Assembly (NCBI GenBank): GCA_021234155.1
Contig: JAJEKV010000055.1
Span: 3,031,090-3,095,089, forward strand
Source: Isoetes taiwanensis
Lineage: Eukaryota > Streptophyta > Lycopodiopsida > Isoetales > Isoetaceae
Reading direction: 5' to 3'
DNA length: 64,000 nucleotides
Shown here: positions 22,606 to 34,802 of the stretch, piece after piece
Layout of the letters: every line of letters begins with the position of its first letter
Numbering within the stretch: the first letter of the stretch is position 1
Notes under the pieces: generated by a model
The model's database searches: none
What the model was told of the DNA's origin: nothing
Seen by the model: the letters and a program-made list of their open reading frames with translations, nothing else
Made by a program: the position numbers and the translations under genes

Positions 22606-24060
22606 ATTATTATATAGACGCGGCAACTATAATGTTGTACCGGGAGAACCCGAAAGAAGAAACCATAGAAGGAAAAAATGCCTATGGTGAAAGAGACGTG
22701 GTGAAATCAAGGCTCCAAATATGAAGGGGTCAAGTCACGAAATGTTGAGAGTTAAGGGGAAAAAAATCCTTGGGAAGAACTGTTGTGTGTTTTATCTTGA
22801 CTATTTTTGCATAATGAGCTTAAATTTATGAAATGTGTGCATAAATGAAGAATTATATGGGTGTAATGTGGAGAAAATGTAAAAAATGTGAAAATGTTGG
22901 GGATGAAGCATTTATGATGTGTTAAAGTTGAACTTATGGACTTGAAGGTGTATAAAAGTCCTTTTCAATGGTTAAAGCATGGGGGTGAGGTGGCGCAATC
23001 CTAGGAGACATGTAAGTTATTGGAGATCTAATGGTGGAGATTGTTCAAAGATGAAGGGCTGAGATTTGTTGTGTAAGTTTAAGAGGAGGGGTACGTCTCC
23101 TCATTCTCTCTCTCTCTCACTCTTGGTGTTTGGAAGCAAATCCTTTGTTATAGAGTGTTCCATGGAAGAAATAAATAATGAAGAGGAGGATGAACCTCCA
23201 GATTATCTTGATTATGATTTGGTTGTGCAATTGAGGTGTATTTGATCTCTTGTTCCATTCTTCAAATTCTTTCCTTCAATTCTCGTGTCTTGCCTTGTGA
23301 GTGCTTGCTGATAGAGTGTGGCGCAGCCTGATGCATATATTTTGCATTCTGCTCAGCTTGGGGTTTGGTCCATTCAGTTGGATTACAAGAACCAAGGAGG
23401 GAAAATACTTAGGGAAGAAAAAAGAAGATTGCCGTGGCCAAAGTCGAGATGAGCAAAGCAAGAAATCAATGAAAAGAAATAAGAAGGAAGGAGAAGTATG
23501 GGACCAAGATTACAAGGGAAACCATTTGACCAAGGAAAATGTTTGAAGAAAATGCAAGCAGTGAAGGGTGGTAACCAAGAAGAAAGGGCAAGCTAAGTTG
23601 GAGCATAAAAACTATTGAAGAGTAAAACTATTGAAGAATAAAAGGGAAAAGAAAACAAAAAGGATTGTTAACAATTGTTAACAGAAAGAATAGAATAGAA
23701 TAGAAAGGAAAATCAAATATCTTTTGCGGGTCAAGTCACGAGATGTTGAGAGTTAAGGGGAAAAAAAATCCTTGGGAAGAACCAAGGAGGGAAAATACTT
23801 AGGAAGAAAAAAAAGATCTAGATGGGCAAAAGCAAGAAATCAAGGAAAAGAAAGAAGAAGGAAGGAGAAGTATGGGACCAAGATTACAAGGGAACCATTT
23901 GACTGCTTGAAGAAAATGCAAAGCAATGAAGGGTGGTGAGCAAACCAAGAAGAATGGGCATGCTTAGTTGGAGCATACAAACTATTGAAGAGTAAAACTA
24001 TTGAAGAATAAAAGGGAAATGAAAACAAAAGGATTGTTAACAATTGTTAACAATAAGAAA
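22606..24060 (+). repeat. Purine-rich tandem duplication (two units of about 340 bp) around a solo LTR
   Basis: A strongly A/G-rich block (gaaatgttgagagttaagggg … gaagaaggaaggagaagtat …) occurs twice: 22,725-23,682 (interrupted by the solo LTR) and 23,730-24,056. Each ends with the perfect palindrome GTTAACAATTGTTAAC. A Lys/Glu-rich frame starting MENPKEETIEGKNAYGERDA is open in unit II (48,219-48,512). Its meaning is unknown; it may belong to the gypsy element. Confidence 0.6.
22781..23387. mobile_element. Solo LTR (fossil)
   Basis: A 607-bp insert that begins TG and ends CA, flanked by a 5-bp duplication AGAAC (22,776-22,780 and 23,388-23,392). Unit II has the empty site (near 48,356). No internal region is present, as expected after LTR-LTR recombination. 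The retrotransposon superfamily is unknown. Confidence 0.78.
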
Positions 24061-24879
24061 AATTATGGACCAAAAAAAAAATTGCCTTCGAAGAACATCG
24101 CGAACCTTGAGGGCCGATCTGGCCGAATTTGATCGGGGAAAAGGGTGATGGTTCTAAGAATAGTGCAAGGAAAAAAAGGATATGGGAAAATCGGAAGAAC
24201 GCCGGGCATCATAGAACCGGTCTTCGATTATCGACCGATTTTACTGGGAATTTTAAAAGGGCAGAGCATTGCCAAGAACCTCGAGCTACAAAGGGCCAGG
24301 CCAGAATCGATGGAGGCCATGAAAAAAACTGCTCTAGAAGACCCTTGAAAATGGGCATGTATCAGGCCGATTGAGCAATCTGAGGATCGTTAGGGGCTGA
24401 AGGATTCGGTGCCAATCAAAGAAGAATCAATCACGACTACATAGAAGTATGCATAAAAGGCCGAATTGGAAGAAACCACGACGCCTAGTCTTTGTTTGAC
24501 GGAGTTGAATCACAGAAGGCCGACCTTCTTCTGGGAGATTGAATAGAGGTGAAGAAAAAAAATTCAGAACATGATTGTAGGGATACAAAGGAATCGAATG
24601 AAGAACAAGGAATTTATAAAATTGAAACTATACATTGCAACCATGGGAAAGTTACGAAAACCCGGGCTAGTTTATTACGGAGACATTATTGACCACCAGG
24701 AGGAGCGAAAGGCTTACATCAGAAGGGTGGCCGTGTTAAATCCCACCTATGCGGAATTACTCAAAGCTTACCCTAACCACCGAAAACTCGTGGCCGAGAA
24801 AGAAGAGAGGGGAAGCTAGCTCCAGCGGGTCTTCCCATGGAGTCGTGGAGGATGAAACGTGAGGGACATGGTGATGTGG
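24061..24879 (+). other. DNA upstream of the gypsy promoter, with a short open frame
   Basis: An 82-codon plus frame (24,571-24,819; GKLRKPGLVYYGDIIDHQEE, then NPTYAELLKAYPNH) is kept in unit II (49,503-49,808). The family is not recognised. It may lie within a long LTR or be part of a neighbouring fossil. Confidence 0.35.
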
Positions 24880-25200
24880 CCGCCTAGTTGGCAATTTGAT
24901 GACATGGCAGCTAGGTGCCATGTTGGCGATCTGTTGCAAAGGGTGGTGATGACATGGCAGTGACGTGGCGATGACATGGCATGGGCTATAAATATGTAAA
25001 CTACGGTTGGAGTTATTCCAACCAGAACCATATGCAATAAATTTTTTCTTTCGGTTATCTTTTTCTTCACAAAGACTACTTCTCTTATGCGAGCAAGGGG
25101 CTCGACATATTTGTGGTGCACCCGGTCGGAAATCAATCGTGGTGCTCGTGGAAGGAGCTTTATTCAAGAAGACGACAACATCGAAAAGAGAAGAGAAGTC
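24880..25200 (+). promoter_or_regulatory. LTR-like promoter region of the gypsy fossil, unit I
   Basis: Reiterated gatgacatggca motifs plus one TGACGTGG (ACGT core) stand just before a TATA box (ctataaatat, near 24,986). A poly-A-signal-like aataaa follows (25,035). The arrangement is that of an LTR U3-R. Exact LTR borders were not found. Confidence 0.55.
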
Positions 25201-26211
25201 AAGCCACGGTAAAAAAGAAAACCGAGCCAACTCCCTCCATCGCTTGCATGTACTTGTAGGCAAATGTAATCCAAGGAAGAGCATGATAAATTGTGGAAAG
25301 GCAAATCGAGAATGAGAATTACGATTTAAACAAAGAGAAAGAGAATTGCGCCAAGAAGATATATATTTTCTTAGGGTGTCAAGTGCGCCATCCCTTTTAG
25401 ATTCGGAAGGCAGGACTTCGACAAGATTGACAGAACCTATCCCAATAATCCTAATTCAAGCACCAAGAACAGTTGCAAGGATGATTATCCAAGAGATGAT
25501 GCGATGGGCATCTACATGCGTTCCTAATTGCCAATGCCACAAATGGAAAGAATGATACTGACATGTTAAAATTATTTCTAGGAACTCTTCAGCAATATGC
25601 AGCACGGTGGTACTGGCAATCTCAGGAGACCGTACCTTTTACAAATTGGAATACATTAAAAGAAGCTTTTCTAACCCAATTTAGAGAAGCCAGGTTCAAG
25701 GAGAGAATTCTCCAAGAACTCACGCACATTAAGTGCTATTTGGACGAGACCTTGCAAAGTTCTATTCTAAGATACAAAAGCTTATTGTAAAAAAAAGACC
25801 CGCTACGCGCCGCAAAAGAACAAGTAAGATACTTTGTGGAGGGGTTCCCCCCCCTACTATAATTCTTGCACTGCGACTCGCATGAAACCAACAAAGCGCC
25901 CGAATACCAAAGGACTTCCTTAACAAACTAGGATCGAGGACGAAGGTCACAGGATGAAGGCTAAAGGCCGAAAAGGACAGCAGGAAAGCAACGCCAAATT
26001 GGCCAAACCAGGCAGGAAGAAGCCCCTCCGCTGCCTGGAAACAATTCAAAATAGATAGGCTTCTCATTCATCTCAGCAGATTTCTACAATAGTGGACAGT
26101 GGATAGCCGCACACATGCGAACTACCCACGAAAAATAAAGGGAAAATCCAATTATAACATTTGGACCCCAAAAACAAATACAATGCTAATAGATGAGTGG
26201 CTGATGTACCT

Positions 26212-26296
26212 GCCGAAAGCTTATCACCGGGATTAAAAAAACCCGCCCTTTCGGGTTTTCGAGGAAAAACCCTAGTGATAAGCCTTCGGCAAGGGG
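26212..26296. repeat. Long foldback in the gypsy gag end
   Basis: TGCCGAAAGCTTATCAC and GTGATAAGCCTTCGGCA form the outer arms; AAAACCCG / CGGGTTTT form the inner arms around CCCTT. It looks like a terminator hairpin but lies in plant TE DNA. Degenerate copy at 51,165-51,245. Confidence 0.6.
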
Positions 26297-26638
26297 CTTA
26301 GACAAACGTAAGGCATAGAATCGCTCCCAAAAACCCGCGCATGGAGAAGTCAAAACGGATGGCGCCGCCAACCTGCACCGCACATCACCAACAACAAACG
26401 AGAAACATACCAAAGAATAGCATCACCCGATTGGGTGGAAAAAGCATCACCCAATCGGGTGGAAAACATGATAAAACGTAACTTGTACAAAATATAGTAA
26501 ACAAAGAAGGGGGGGGGTGGGTTCCAAGAGAATAAGGTAATCACTGAGAGAAGAGGAAGCACCGATGAAACGTCGATGAAGAACTCGGCAATAAGTAGCA
26601 AACGCCTAACCCGACGAACGGCCCAAAACGCGATAGCG

Positions 26639-27088
26639 ATGCATGCATGCGACGCGATGCAATGCATGCATGTTGCCTTTGAGTAAGAATGCCGATTCGC
26701 TACGCCGAATCGACGACATTCTTACATCGCGACCGCGATGAAACCAACAAAGCCCCGAATACCAAAGGACTTCCTTAACAAACCAGGGATCGAGGGGCGA
26801 AGGTCACAGGATGAAGGCTAAAGGCCGAAAGGACAAAGAGGAAAGCAACGCCAATTAGCCAAACCAGTGAAGAAGCCCTCCCCGCCTGAAACAAATCCAA
26901 GAGAATAAGGTAATCGCCGAGAAGAGGAAGCCCCGGCGAAACGTCCGATGAAGAACTCCGCAATAAGTAGCAAACGCCCAACCTGAAGAACGGCCTAAAA
27001 CGTATGCGATGCATGCATGCGACGCATGCAATGCATGCATGCTCGTCTTGAGCAAGAATGCCGATTCGCTACGCGAATCGACGACATT
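26639..27088. repeat. GCATGC-rich minisatellite plus palindrome, two copies
   Basis: Runs of gcatgcatgcgacgcgatgc-type sequence at 26,639-26,672 and 27,003-27,045 are each followed by the imperfect palindrome AAGAATG..CGATTCG…CGAATCG..CATTCTT-type (26,686-26,722; 27,054-27,088; the second is shortened at its right edge). They belong to a segmental duplication within the gag end. Confidence 0.6.
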
Positions 27089-30041
27089 ATTTGTAAAAGC
27101 AAGCCAACCGGCTACTTTGGACGCCACAAGGGTTGCATCACAATATGACACAACGAGTTTCGGAGTACAAGGAACCCTGCCAATTCTTTCAAGTGGAAAA
27201 GGGATGATCCCAATGGCAGCCAACACTTTCCAGCCTTAGGGAAAGGTGGATTATTTCCGCCTTCAACATCAGATGCAAAGCAATCCGGCAGTCGGTGGCA
27301 ATCCCCGTTGTGCTTGTGCCCCTATCATTACCAGCCAATCCAATGGTAACATTGCCAAATGCTCCTACAATGACAAGTAACTATCAATATGGAGACACAA
27401 ATTGCAAAAGTTAAGGAAGAATTGACAAAGCAACTATTTGAATTATAACTCAACTGGGCGCATGGAGTAACGGGAAATGTCCATGAACAAAAGAAAAGGG
27501 CCAATGAGTGGTGCATAAAGTGCAAGAGGCCATGATACCTCCCACATGAGTGTGGAATTAAGAGTGACAAACCAAATCTGTGGAAGAAGGAATCATATGG
27601 CCGCTACTTGCTATTTTAATTTAAACCGACAAGGGGGTGCAATACCTTCGCAATGGGTACCATCGCAATGTACTTCATATCAAGTCCAACCTTGAGAAGA
27701 GCCCATCTATGTGCAAAACCTGCTGTATCATTCAGCGTATGCAATAGCACCACACCAAGCAATGGGACCACGTCTGTCATATCAACAAAGAAAACCAATA
27801 CAATGCTATCATTGCAAAAACTTCGGGCATATTGCCACAGAATGTCCTAATCCAAGAGCCCCGGTGGACTATCAACCGGTGTGCGGAATTTGTCTCAAGC
27901 TGAATGTCCACATAAATTAGAACCAAGAAGAACCAGCGAATGAGACAAAGGAAAGAAATCAAACGTGGATTCTAATGCTGTATTTATTCTCAAAAAATCA
28001 ATGGAAGAAAAAATTCCTGCATATGAAACACACGCATAACGATGTAATAGCTAATAAATCAAAATCAAGAATCTAGCAGAACACCTATTGTCTGATTCCA
28101 AAATGAAAATGAGGAAAATGAGGAAGAAAAGGAAGATCATATGATCCAAACCGTGGAGGATATTCCAAGACCAGAGGACTTGGCAAACTAAGGAACAAGT
28201 GGTGGAACAGTCGCAACAAAAGGAAAAGGCGAGAGAGAAAAAGATTCGCCGACGATACAAGAAGGTTTTACAACTTGGAAGTGAACAACCATACTATATC
28301 TTGAAAGATATGAACAAGTCAGACCATCTATTACCTTTGGACAACTCTTGAATTTTGCTCCAGGATGTAGAAACGTTGTGATGGTCGCATTGAAGGGCCA
28401 AAAAGAAGTGGTCATGAATTCAGCATGGCTAGTAATTGCAGATATAAGTTCACCGTGTTTGGACTTGGAAATAACAGACATCAATATCATGCCCAAACAC
28501 ATGCGGAGGGAACTGAACCCACTGAATCCGGGTTCCACTACATTTTGTGGTCAAGATGGTGACCAATGACGCGTGTGAAATCAATTGGCATTATCAAACC
28601 GAGTACGACATTGATAGCCAAAGATCATGTTTTATGTGGACTATGTGGTCCTAAAATGGTGATGGAGGGAGCATTGGTCTATCCTCTACTACTTGGGAGA
28701 CCTTGGCTAATACAAGCCCAAGCCAAGCATGACTGGGCAACTGGATTATTGATCATAGGAGATGGAAACAATGCAGTTTCTGTAAAAGTGCATATCTCAA
28801 GATTTTGGTGGCTGGACAAGTCCAAGAGATTGATAGCGATATGAGTTCCAGTGATGATGAGGAAGAAGAATTCTCGGACGATGAGGAACAAGAGGTGGCT
28901 CTTCTAGCGCCTGAAGAAGAAAAGGGATACCAGGTTTTACAATTACGACTCTCTTATAGGGATGACACTCCAAGTGTTGTCCTTGATGAGTGGTTGCAAG
29001 CTAGAGCGAAATTAGACTGCTCTATGGTGGAAATAGAAATGGAACCATCGACTCAACAACAATTGCTAAAGAAGGAAAAGAAAGCTCGATGGAAAGCCTT
29101 GAAGATATCCAAAAAAGAAGAGGAACCAAGGGCAAATATGCTAGAAGGGGATAAGTTAAAAGAATACCCTCCTTATTTCTTTGAAGCTGAGGAAGGAGAC
29201 ATAAAGTTAAACGAGGAGCCAGCTTACAAAGTAGTTGGCAAAAGCAATATGCTGGAAAGTCTAGAACCACTGGAAGTCATGGAATTGAATTTGGGCACGA
29301 AGGAAGAGCCAAGAGTGGTGAGAATAGGAGCTTAACTGCCGGAAGAAGAGAGGCATCAATATCATATCCTATTTGGAGCCTATAAAGACATGTGTGCTTG
29401 GAGTTATAAAGATTTACGGGGAATCAAACCAACTTTGAGCCAACATCGAATACAGTTGGTACCTAATGCACAACTCGTGAGACAGCGTGCTTATCGGATG
29501 AACCCTAAATATAGCAAGGCAGTAAGGGAAGAGATTGATAACTTATTGAAAGTAGGATTCATCATTGCAATGGAGGGAAGCGAGTGGCTATCTCCAATAG
29601 TGATAGTCCACAAGAAAAAAGGAAAGATAGAGTTTGTGTGAATTATCGGAAACTGAATGCCGTTACAGTGAAAGATGGATTTCCAGTACCCTACACCGAT
29701 GCAGTATTAGATGAAGTGGGGGGCCATGAGCTATACTTTTTTATGGATGGATTTAGTAGTTACAACCAGGTGTCAATCACTCCCGAAAATCAAGAAAAGA
29801 CCGCTTTTGTAACCGAGTGGGGTTGCTATCTATACAAAGTAATGCCATTCGGGTTGTGGAATGCACCAGTAACTTTCTAACAGGTCATGACCACAGTATT
29901 TAAAGATTTCTTAAAAGACTTTATAAAAGTCTTCCTGGACGACTTCTGCATGTACAGCAGCTACGTGGAACATCAGAAAAATTGGAAAAGTATTTTCTGA
30001 AATCTCGAGAGTACAAACTTTCGATAAACCCTCTAAAATGT

Positions 30042-30598
30042 ACATTAGAGGAAAAATGAGATCACATTTTGTCCCATTAAGGGATGCTTAAAATGCCATG
30101 TCATCTTTTTAAACTGTCCAATAAGAGAAGAGCTCCAGTATATCTCATTCCAGTATTATGTGGCAGCCTGTAATTAATGCAGCTGCAACTAACTTCTGTA
30201 GTATCATTTTTTCATTATAACTTTTGATCCAGAACTCCGATTCAAAAACTTTTTGTAGCAATGGGTTCGTCTTCACAAGATCTATCTAGTGATAACCCAT
30301 TCATACATCTTTTACGATATAAATATATAAGAAATAAGCAAAAAATCATATTTTTTTAAGGTTAACGCATATGACCATATTGAAATACATCATAACCATA
30401 TATCATTGGAAAGATCTTTTCATTCCGCATCTAATGCAACAAACGCCGCAACATTTTGACAAGTGGATCAAAAGTTATGGGGAAAAAACAACAACAATGA
30501 AGTTGTTGGTGCTGCATTAATTGCAGTTAATAGAGGATAGCCATTCCATTGGAGGATTCTTATGGGGATGCAATGAGATCTCAAATTTCCTCTAATGT
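30042..30598. mobile_element. Inverted-repeat element inside gypsy RT (copy 1)
   Basis: The ends ACATTAGAGGAAA..TGAGATC and their complement (GATCT..TTTCCTCTAATGT) bound about 557 bp of AT-rich DNA without a gene. It sits in the same place in all three gypsy copies (also 34,803-35,350 and 54,989-55,539), so it entered before they multiplied. A target duplication could not be defined. Confidence 0.7.
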
Positions 30599-31299
30599 GT
30601 TCGGAGTTGAAAGGGGCGTGTTGCTTGGACGGGAAGTGACGGGAAAAGGAGGCAATAGATCCGAGGAAGGTAAAGGTTATTAAAGAGTTGCCAACACTAG
30701 AGGAAATGAAGCAATTGCAAGCGTTCCTGGGCCATGTGGGATACGTCCGAAGGTATGCGGATTTGGCCCTTCCACTGACTAACCTATTGAAGAAATAGGT
30801 GGAGTATCACTGGAGCAAGAAATGTCAAGAAGCCTTTGAAGCACTGAAGAAAGCTTTGACAGAAACCCCTATTCTGAAATGGCCAAAGTGGGACACAGAG
30901 TTCCATATCCATGTAGATGCTTCAGGCTTTGCTATCGGGAGTATACTCTCCCAAAAGCAAGAACAAGGATGAGATCATCCCATATATTATGCAAATAGAC
31001 AACTGACAAAGGCCAAAAGGGATGGCGCTCGCCAACCTGTACCTGCACATCACCAACAACAAACGAGAAACATACCAAAGAATAGCATCACCCAGTGGGT
31101 GGAAAAAAAGCATCACCCACCGGGTGGAAAAACATGATAAACAGAACTTGTACAAAATATAGTAAACAAAGAAGGGGGGAGGGTGGGTTCCAAGAGAATA
31201 AGGTACTGCTGAGAGAAGAGGAAGCGCCGATGAAACGTCGATGAAGAACTCGGCAATAAGTAGCAAAAACGCCCAACCCGATGACGACATCACGGCCAT

Positions 31300-31842
31300 G
31301 CAAAACGCGACATCACGCGATCGCGACATGCGACGCGATGCAATGCATGCGACGATGCAATGATCGCGACGATGCAATGCATGCGACGCGATGCAATGCA
31401 TGCGACGCATGCATCATGCATGCATGTTTGCCTTGAGCAAGAATGCCGATTCGCTACGCCGAATCGACGACATTCTTGCACCGCGACCGCATGAAACCAA
31501 CAAAGCGCCCGAATACCAAAGGACTTCCCTTAACAAACTAGGATCGAGGACGAAGGTCACAGGATGAAGGCTAAAGGTCAAAAGGACAAAGAGGAAAGCA
31601 ACGCCAAATTAGCCAAACCAAAGCGGAAGAAGCCCCTCCCCGCCTCGAAACAAATCCAAGAGAATAAGGTAATCACGAGAAGAGGAAGCTACCATGAAAC
31701 GTCGATGAAGAACTCCGCAATAAGCAGCAAACGCCCAACCCGAAGAACGGTTTAAAACGCATGCGCATGCACGCGACGCGATGCAATGCATGCATGCTCG
31801 TCTTGAGAAGAATGCCCGATTCGCTACGCCAATCGACGACAT
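31300..31842. repeat. GCATGC minisatellite plus palindrome, expanded copies
   Basis: Same structure as at 26,639-27,088. The first array (31,300-31,432) is expanded to about 130 bp of gacgcgatgcaatgcatgc-like units. Palindromes lie at 31,438-31,475 and 31,808-31,842. Confidence 0.6.
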
Positions 31843-34802
31843 TATTTGTAAAAGCAAAGCCAACCGCTACTTTGACGCCACAAGGGTTGCATCACAATAT
31901 GACACAACGAAGCCGGAGTACAAGGAACCCTGCCAATTCTTTCAAGTGGAAAAGGGATGATCCCAATGGCAGCCAACACTTTCCAGCCTTAGGGAAAGGT
32001 GGATTATTTCCGCCTTCAACATCAGATGCAAAGCAATCCGGCAGTCGGTGGCAATCCCCGTTGTGCTTGTGCCCCTATCATTACCAGCCAATCCAATGGT
32101 AACTTTGCCAAATGCTCCTACAATGACAAGTAACTATCAATATGGAGACACAAATTGCAAAAGTTAAGGAAGAATTGACAAAGCAACTATTTGAATTATA
32201 ACTCAACCGGGCATGGAGTAACGGGAAATGTCCATGAACAAAAGAAAAGGGCCAATGAGTGGTGCATAAAGTGCAAGAGGCCATGATACCTCCCACATGA
32301 GTGTGGAATTAAGAGTGACAAACCAAATCTGTGGAAGAAGGAATCATATGGCCGCTACTTGCTATTTTAATTTAAACCCATAAGGGGTGCAATACCCTTA
32401 AAGAATGGGTACCATCGAATGTACTTCATATCAAGTCCAACCTTGAGAAGAGCCCATCTATGTGCAAAACTCAGCCAGATCATTCAACAGATGCAATAGC
32501 ACCACAACAAGCAATGGGACCACGCCCGTCATATCAACAAAGAAAACCAATACAATGCTATCATTGCAAAAACTTCGGGCATATTGCCCCAGAATGTCCT
32601 AATCCAAGAGCCCCGGTGGACTATCAACCGGTGGGCGGAATTTGTCTCAAGCTGAATGTCCACATAAATTAGAACCAAGAAGAACCAAATAATGAGACAA
32701 AGGAAAAGAAATCAAACGTGGATTCTAATGCTTGTATTTATTCTCAAAAATCAATGGAAGAAAAATTCACGATATGAAACAACACACGATAACGATGTAA
32801 TAGCTAATAAATCAAAATCAAGAATCTAGCGTAACACCTATTGTCTGATTCCAAAATGAAAATGAGGAAAATGAGGAAGAAAAGGAAGATCATATGATCC
32901 AAACCGTGGAGGATATTCCAAGACCAGAGGACTTGGCAAACTAAGGAACAAGTGGTGGAACAAATGCAAACAAAAAGGAAAAGGCGAGAGAAAAAAAAAG
33001 ATTCAAGACGATACAAGAAGGTTTTACAACTTGGAAGTGAACAACCATACTATATCTTGAAAGATATGAACAAGTCAGACCATCTATTACCTTTGGACAA
33101 CTCTTGAATTTTGCTCCAGGATGTAGAAACGTTGTGATGGTCGCATTGAAGGGCCAAAAAGAAGTGGTCATGAATTCAGCATGGCTAGTAATTGCGGATA
33201 TAAGTTCACCGTGTTTGGACTTGGAAATAACAGACATCAATATCATGCCCGAACACATGCGGAGGGAACTGGAACTGCCTGAACTGGTTCCACTACATTT
33301 TGTGGTCAAGATGGCTGACCAATGACGTGTGAAATCAATTGGCATTATCACTGGAGTACAGACATTGATAGCCAGCATCATGTTTTATGTGGACTATGTG
33401 GTCCTAAAAATGGTGATGGAGGGAGCATTGGTCTATCCTCTACTACTTGGGAGACCTTGGCTAATACAAGCCCAAGCCAAGCATGACTGGGCAACTGGAT
33501 TATTGATCATAGGAGATGGAAACAATGCAGTTTCTGTAAAAGTGCATATCTCAAGATTTTGGTGGCTGGACAAGTCCAAGAGATTGATAGCGATATGAGT
33601 TCCAAAGGATGATGAGGAAGAAGAATTCGGACGATGAGGAACAAGAGGTGGCTCTTCTAGCTCGCTGAAGAAAAAAGGGATACCGTGTTTTACAATTATG
33701 ACTCTCTTATAGGGATGACACTCCAAGTGTTGTCCTTGATGAGTGGTTGCAAGCTAGAGCGAAATTAGACCGCTCTATGGTGGAAATAGAAATGGAACCA
33801 TCGACTCAACAACAATTGCTAAAGAAGGAAAAGAAAGCTCGATGGAAAGCCTTGAAGATATCCAAAAAAGAAGAGGAACCAAGGGCAAATATGCTAGAAG
33901 GGGATAAGTTAAAAGAATACCCTCCTTATTTCTTTGAAGGCGAGGAAGGAGACATAAAGTTAAACGAGGAGCCGACTTACAAAGTAGTTGGCAAAAGCAA
34001 TATGCTTTGGAAAGTCTAGAACCACCGAAGTCATGGAATTGAATTTGGGCAAAAAAGGAAGAGCCAAGAGTGGTGAGAATAGGAGCTTAATCACCGGAAG
34101 AAGAGAGGCATCAATATCATATCCTATTTGGAGCCTATAAAGACATGTGTGCTTGGAGTTATAAAGATTTACGGGGAATCAAACCAACTTTGAGCCAACA
34201 TCGAATACAGTTGGTACCTAATGCACAACTCGTGAGACAGCGTGCTTATCGGATGAACCCTAAATATAGCAAGGCAGTAAGGGAAGAGATTGATAACTTA
34301 TTGAAAGTAGGATTCATCATTGCAATGGAGGGAAGTGAGTGGCTATCTCCAATAGTGATAGTCCACAAGAAAAAAGGAAAGATAGAGTTTGTGTGAATTA
34401 TCGGAAACTGAATGCCGTTACAGTGAAAGATGGATTTCCAAAGACCCTACAATCGATGCAAAGATTAGATGAAGTGGGGGGGCCATGAGCTATACTCTTT
34501 TTATGGATGGATTTAGTAGTTACAACCAGGTGTCAATCACTCCCGAAAATCAAGAAAAGACCGCTTTTGTAACCGAGTGGGGTTGCTATCTATACAAAGT
34601 AATGCCATTCGGGTTGTGGAATGCACCAGTAACTTTCTAACAGGTCATGACCACAGTATTTAAAGATTTCTTAAAAGACTTTATAAAAGTCTTCCTGGAC
34701 GACTTCTGCATGTACAAAGCCCACGTGGAACATCGAAAAAATTGGAAAAGTATTTTCCTCAAATCTCGAGAGTACAAACTTTCGATAAACCCTCTAAAAT
34801 GT

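Larger units (their letters stand above)
25346..31019 (+). mobile_element. Ty3/gypsy fossil, unit I, first copy
   Basis: Plus-strand remains of a gag-pol element, in order: a retrotransposon gag core (LGTLQQYAARWYWQSQETVP, 25,560-25,790); a repeat-rich gag end; a CCHC zinc knuckle (CYHCKNFGHIATEC, about 27,810-27,850); a protease-like domain (YPLLLGRPWLIQAQAKHDWA, about 28,680-28,740); and a reverse transcriptase (29,390-29,960) split by an inverted-repeat insert (30,042-30,598). The start of RNase H runs to 31,019. The element is broken at a dozen or more places and cannot be active. At 31,019 it jumps back to gag sequence, beginning a tandem second copy. It cannot be dated because no LTR pair is present. 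Confidence 0.9.

Noticed and set aside
24757-25284. 175-codon minus-strand open frame
   Set aside because: Antisense to the LTR-like promoter and leader of the gypsy fossil, with low-complexity Ser/His/Leu content and no family resemblance.
26230-26275. Hairpin plus T-rich run resembling a rho-independent terminator
   Set aside because: The context is plant nuclear TE DNA and the hairpin is the core of a larger foldback; no bacterial gene is near.
30922-31410. 162-codon minus-strand open frame rich in Cys, His and Ser
   Set aside because: Antisense of the GCATGC minisatellite and of gypsy coding sequence; the repetition explains its openness.
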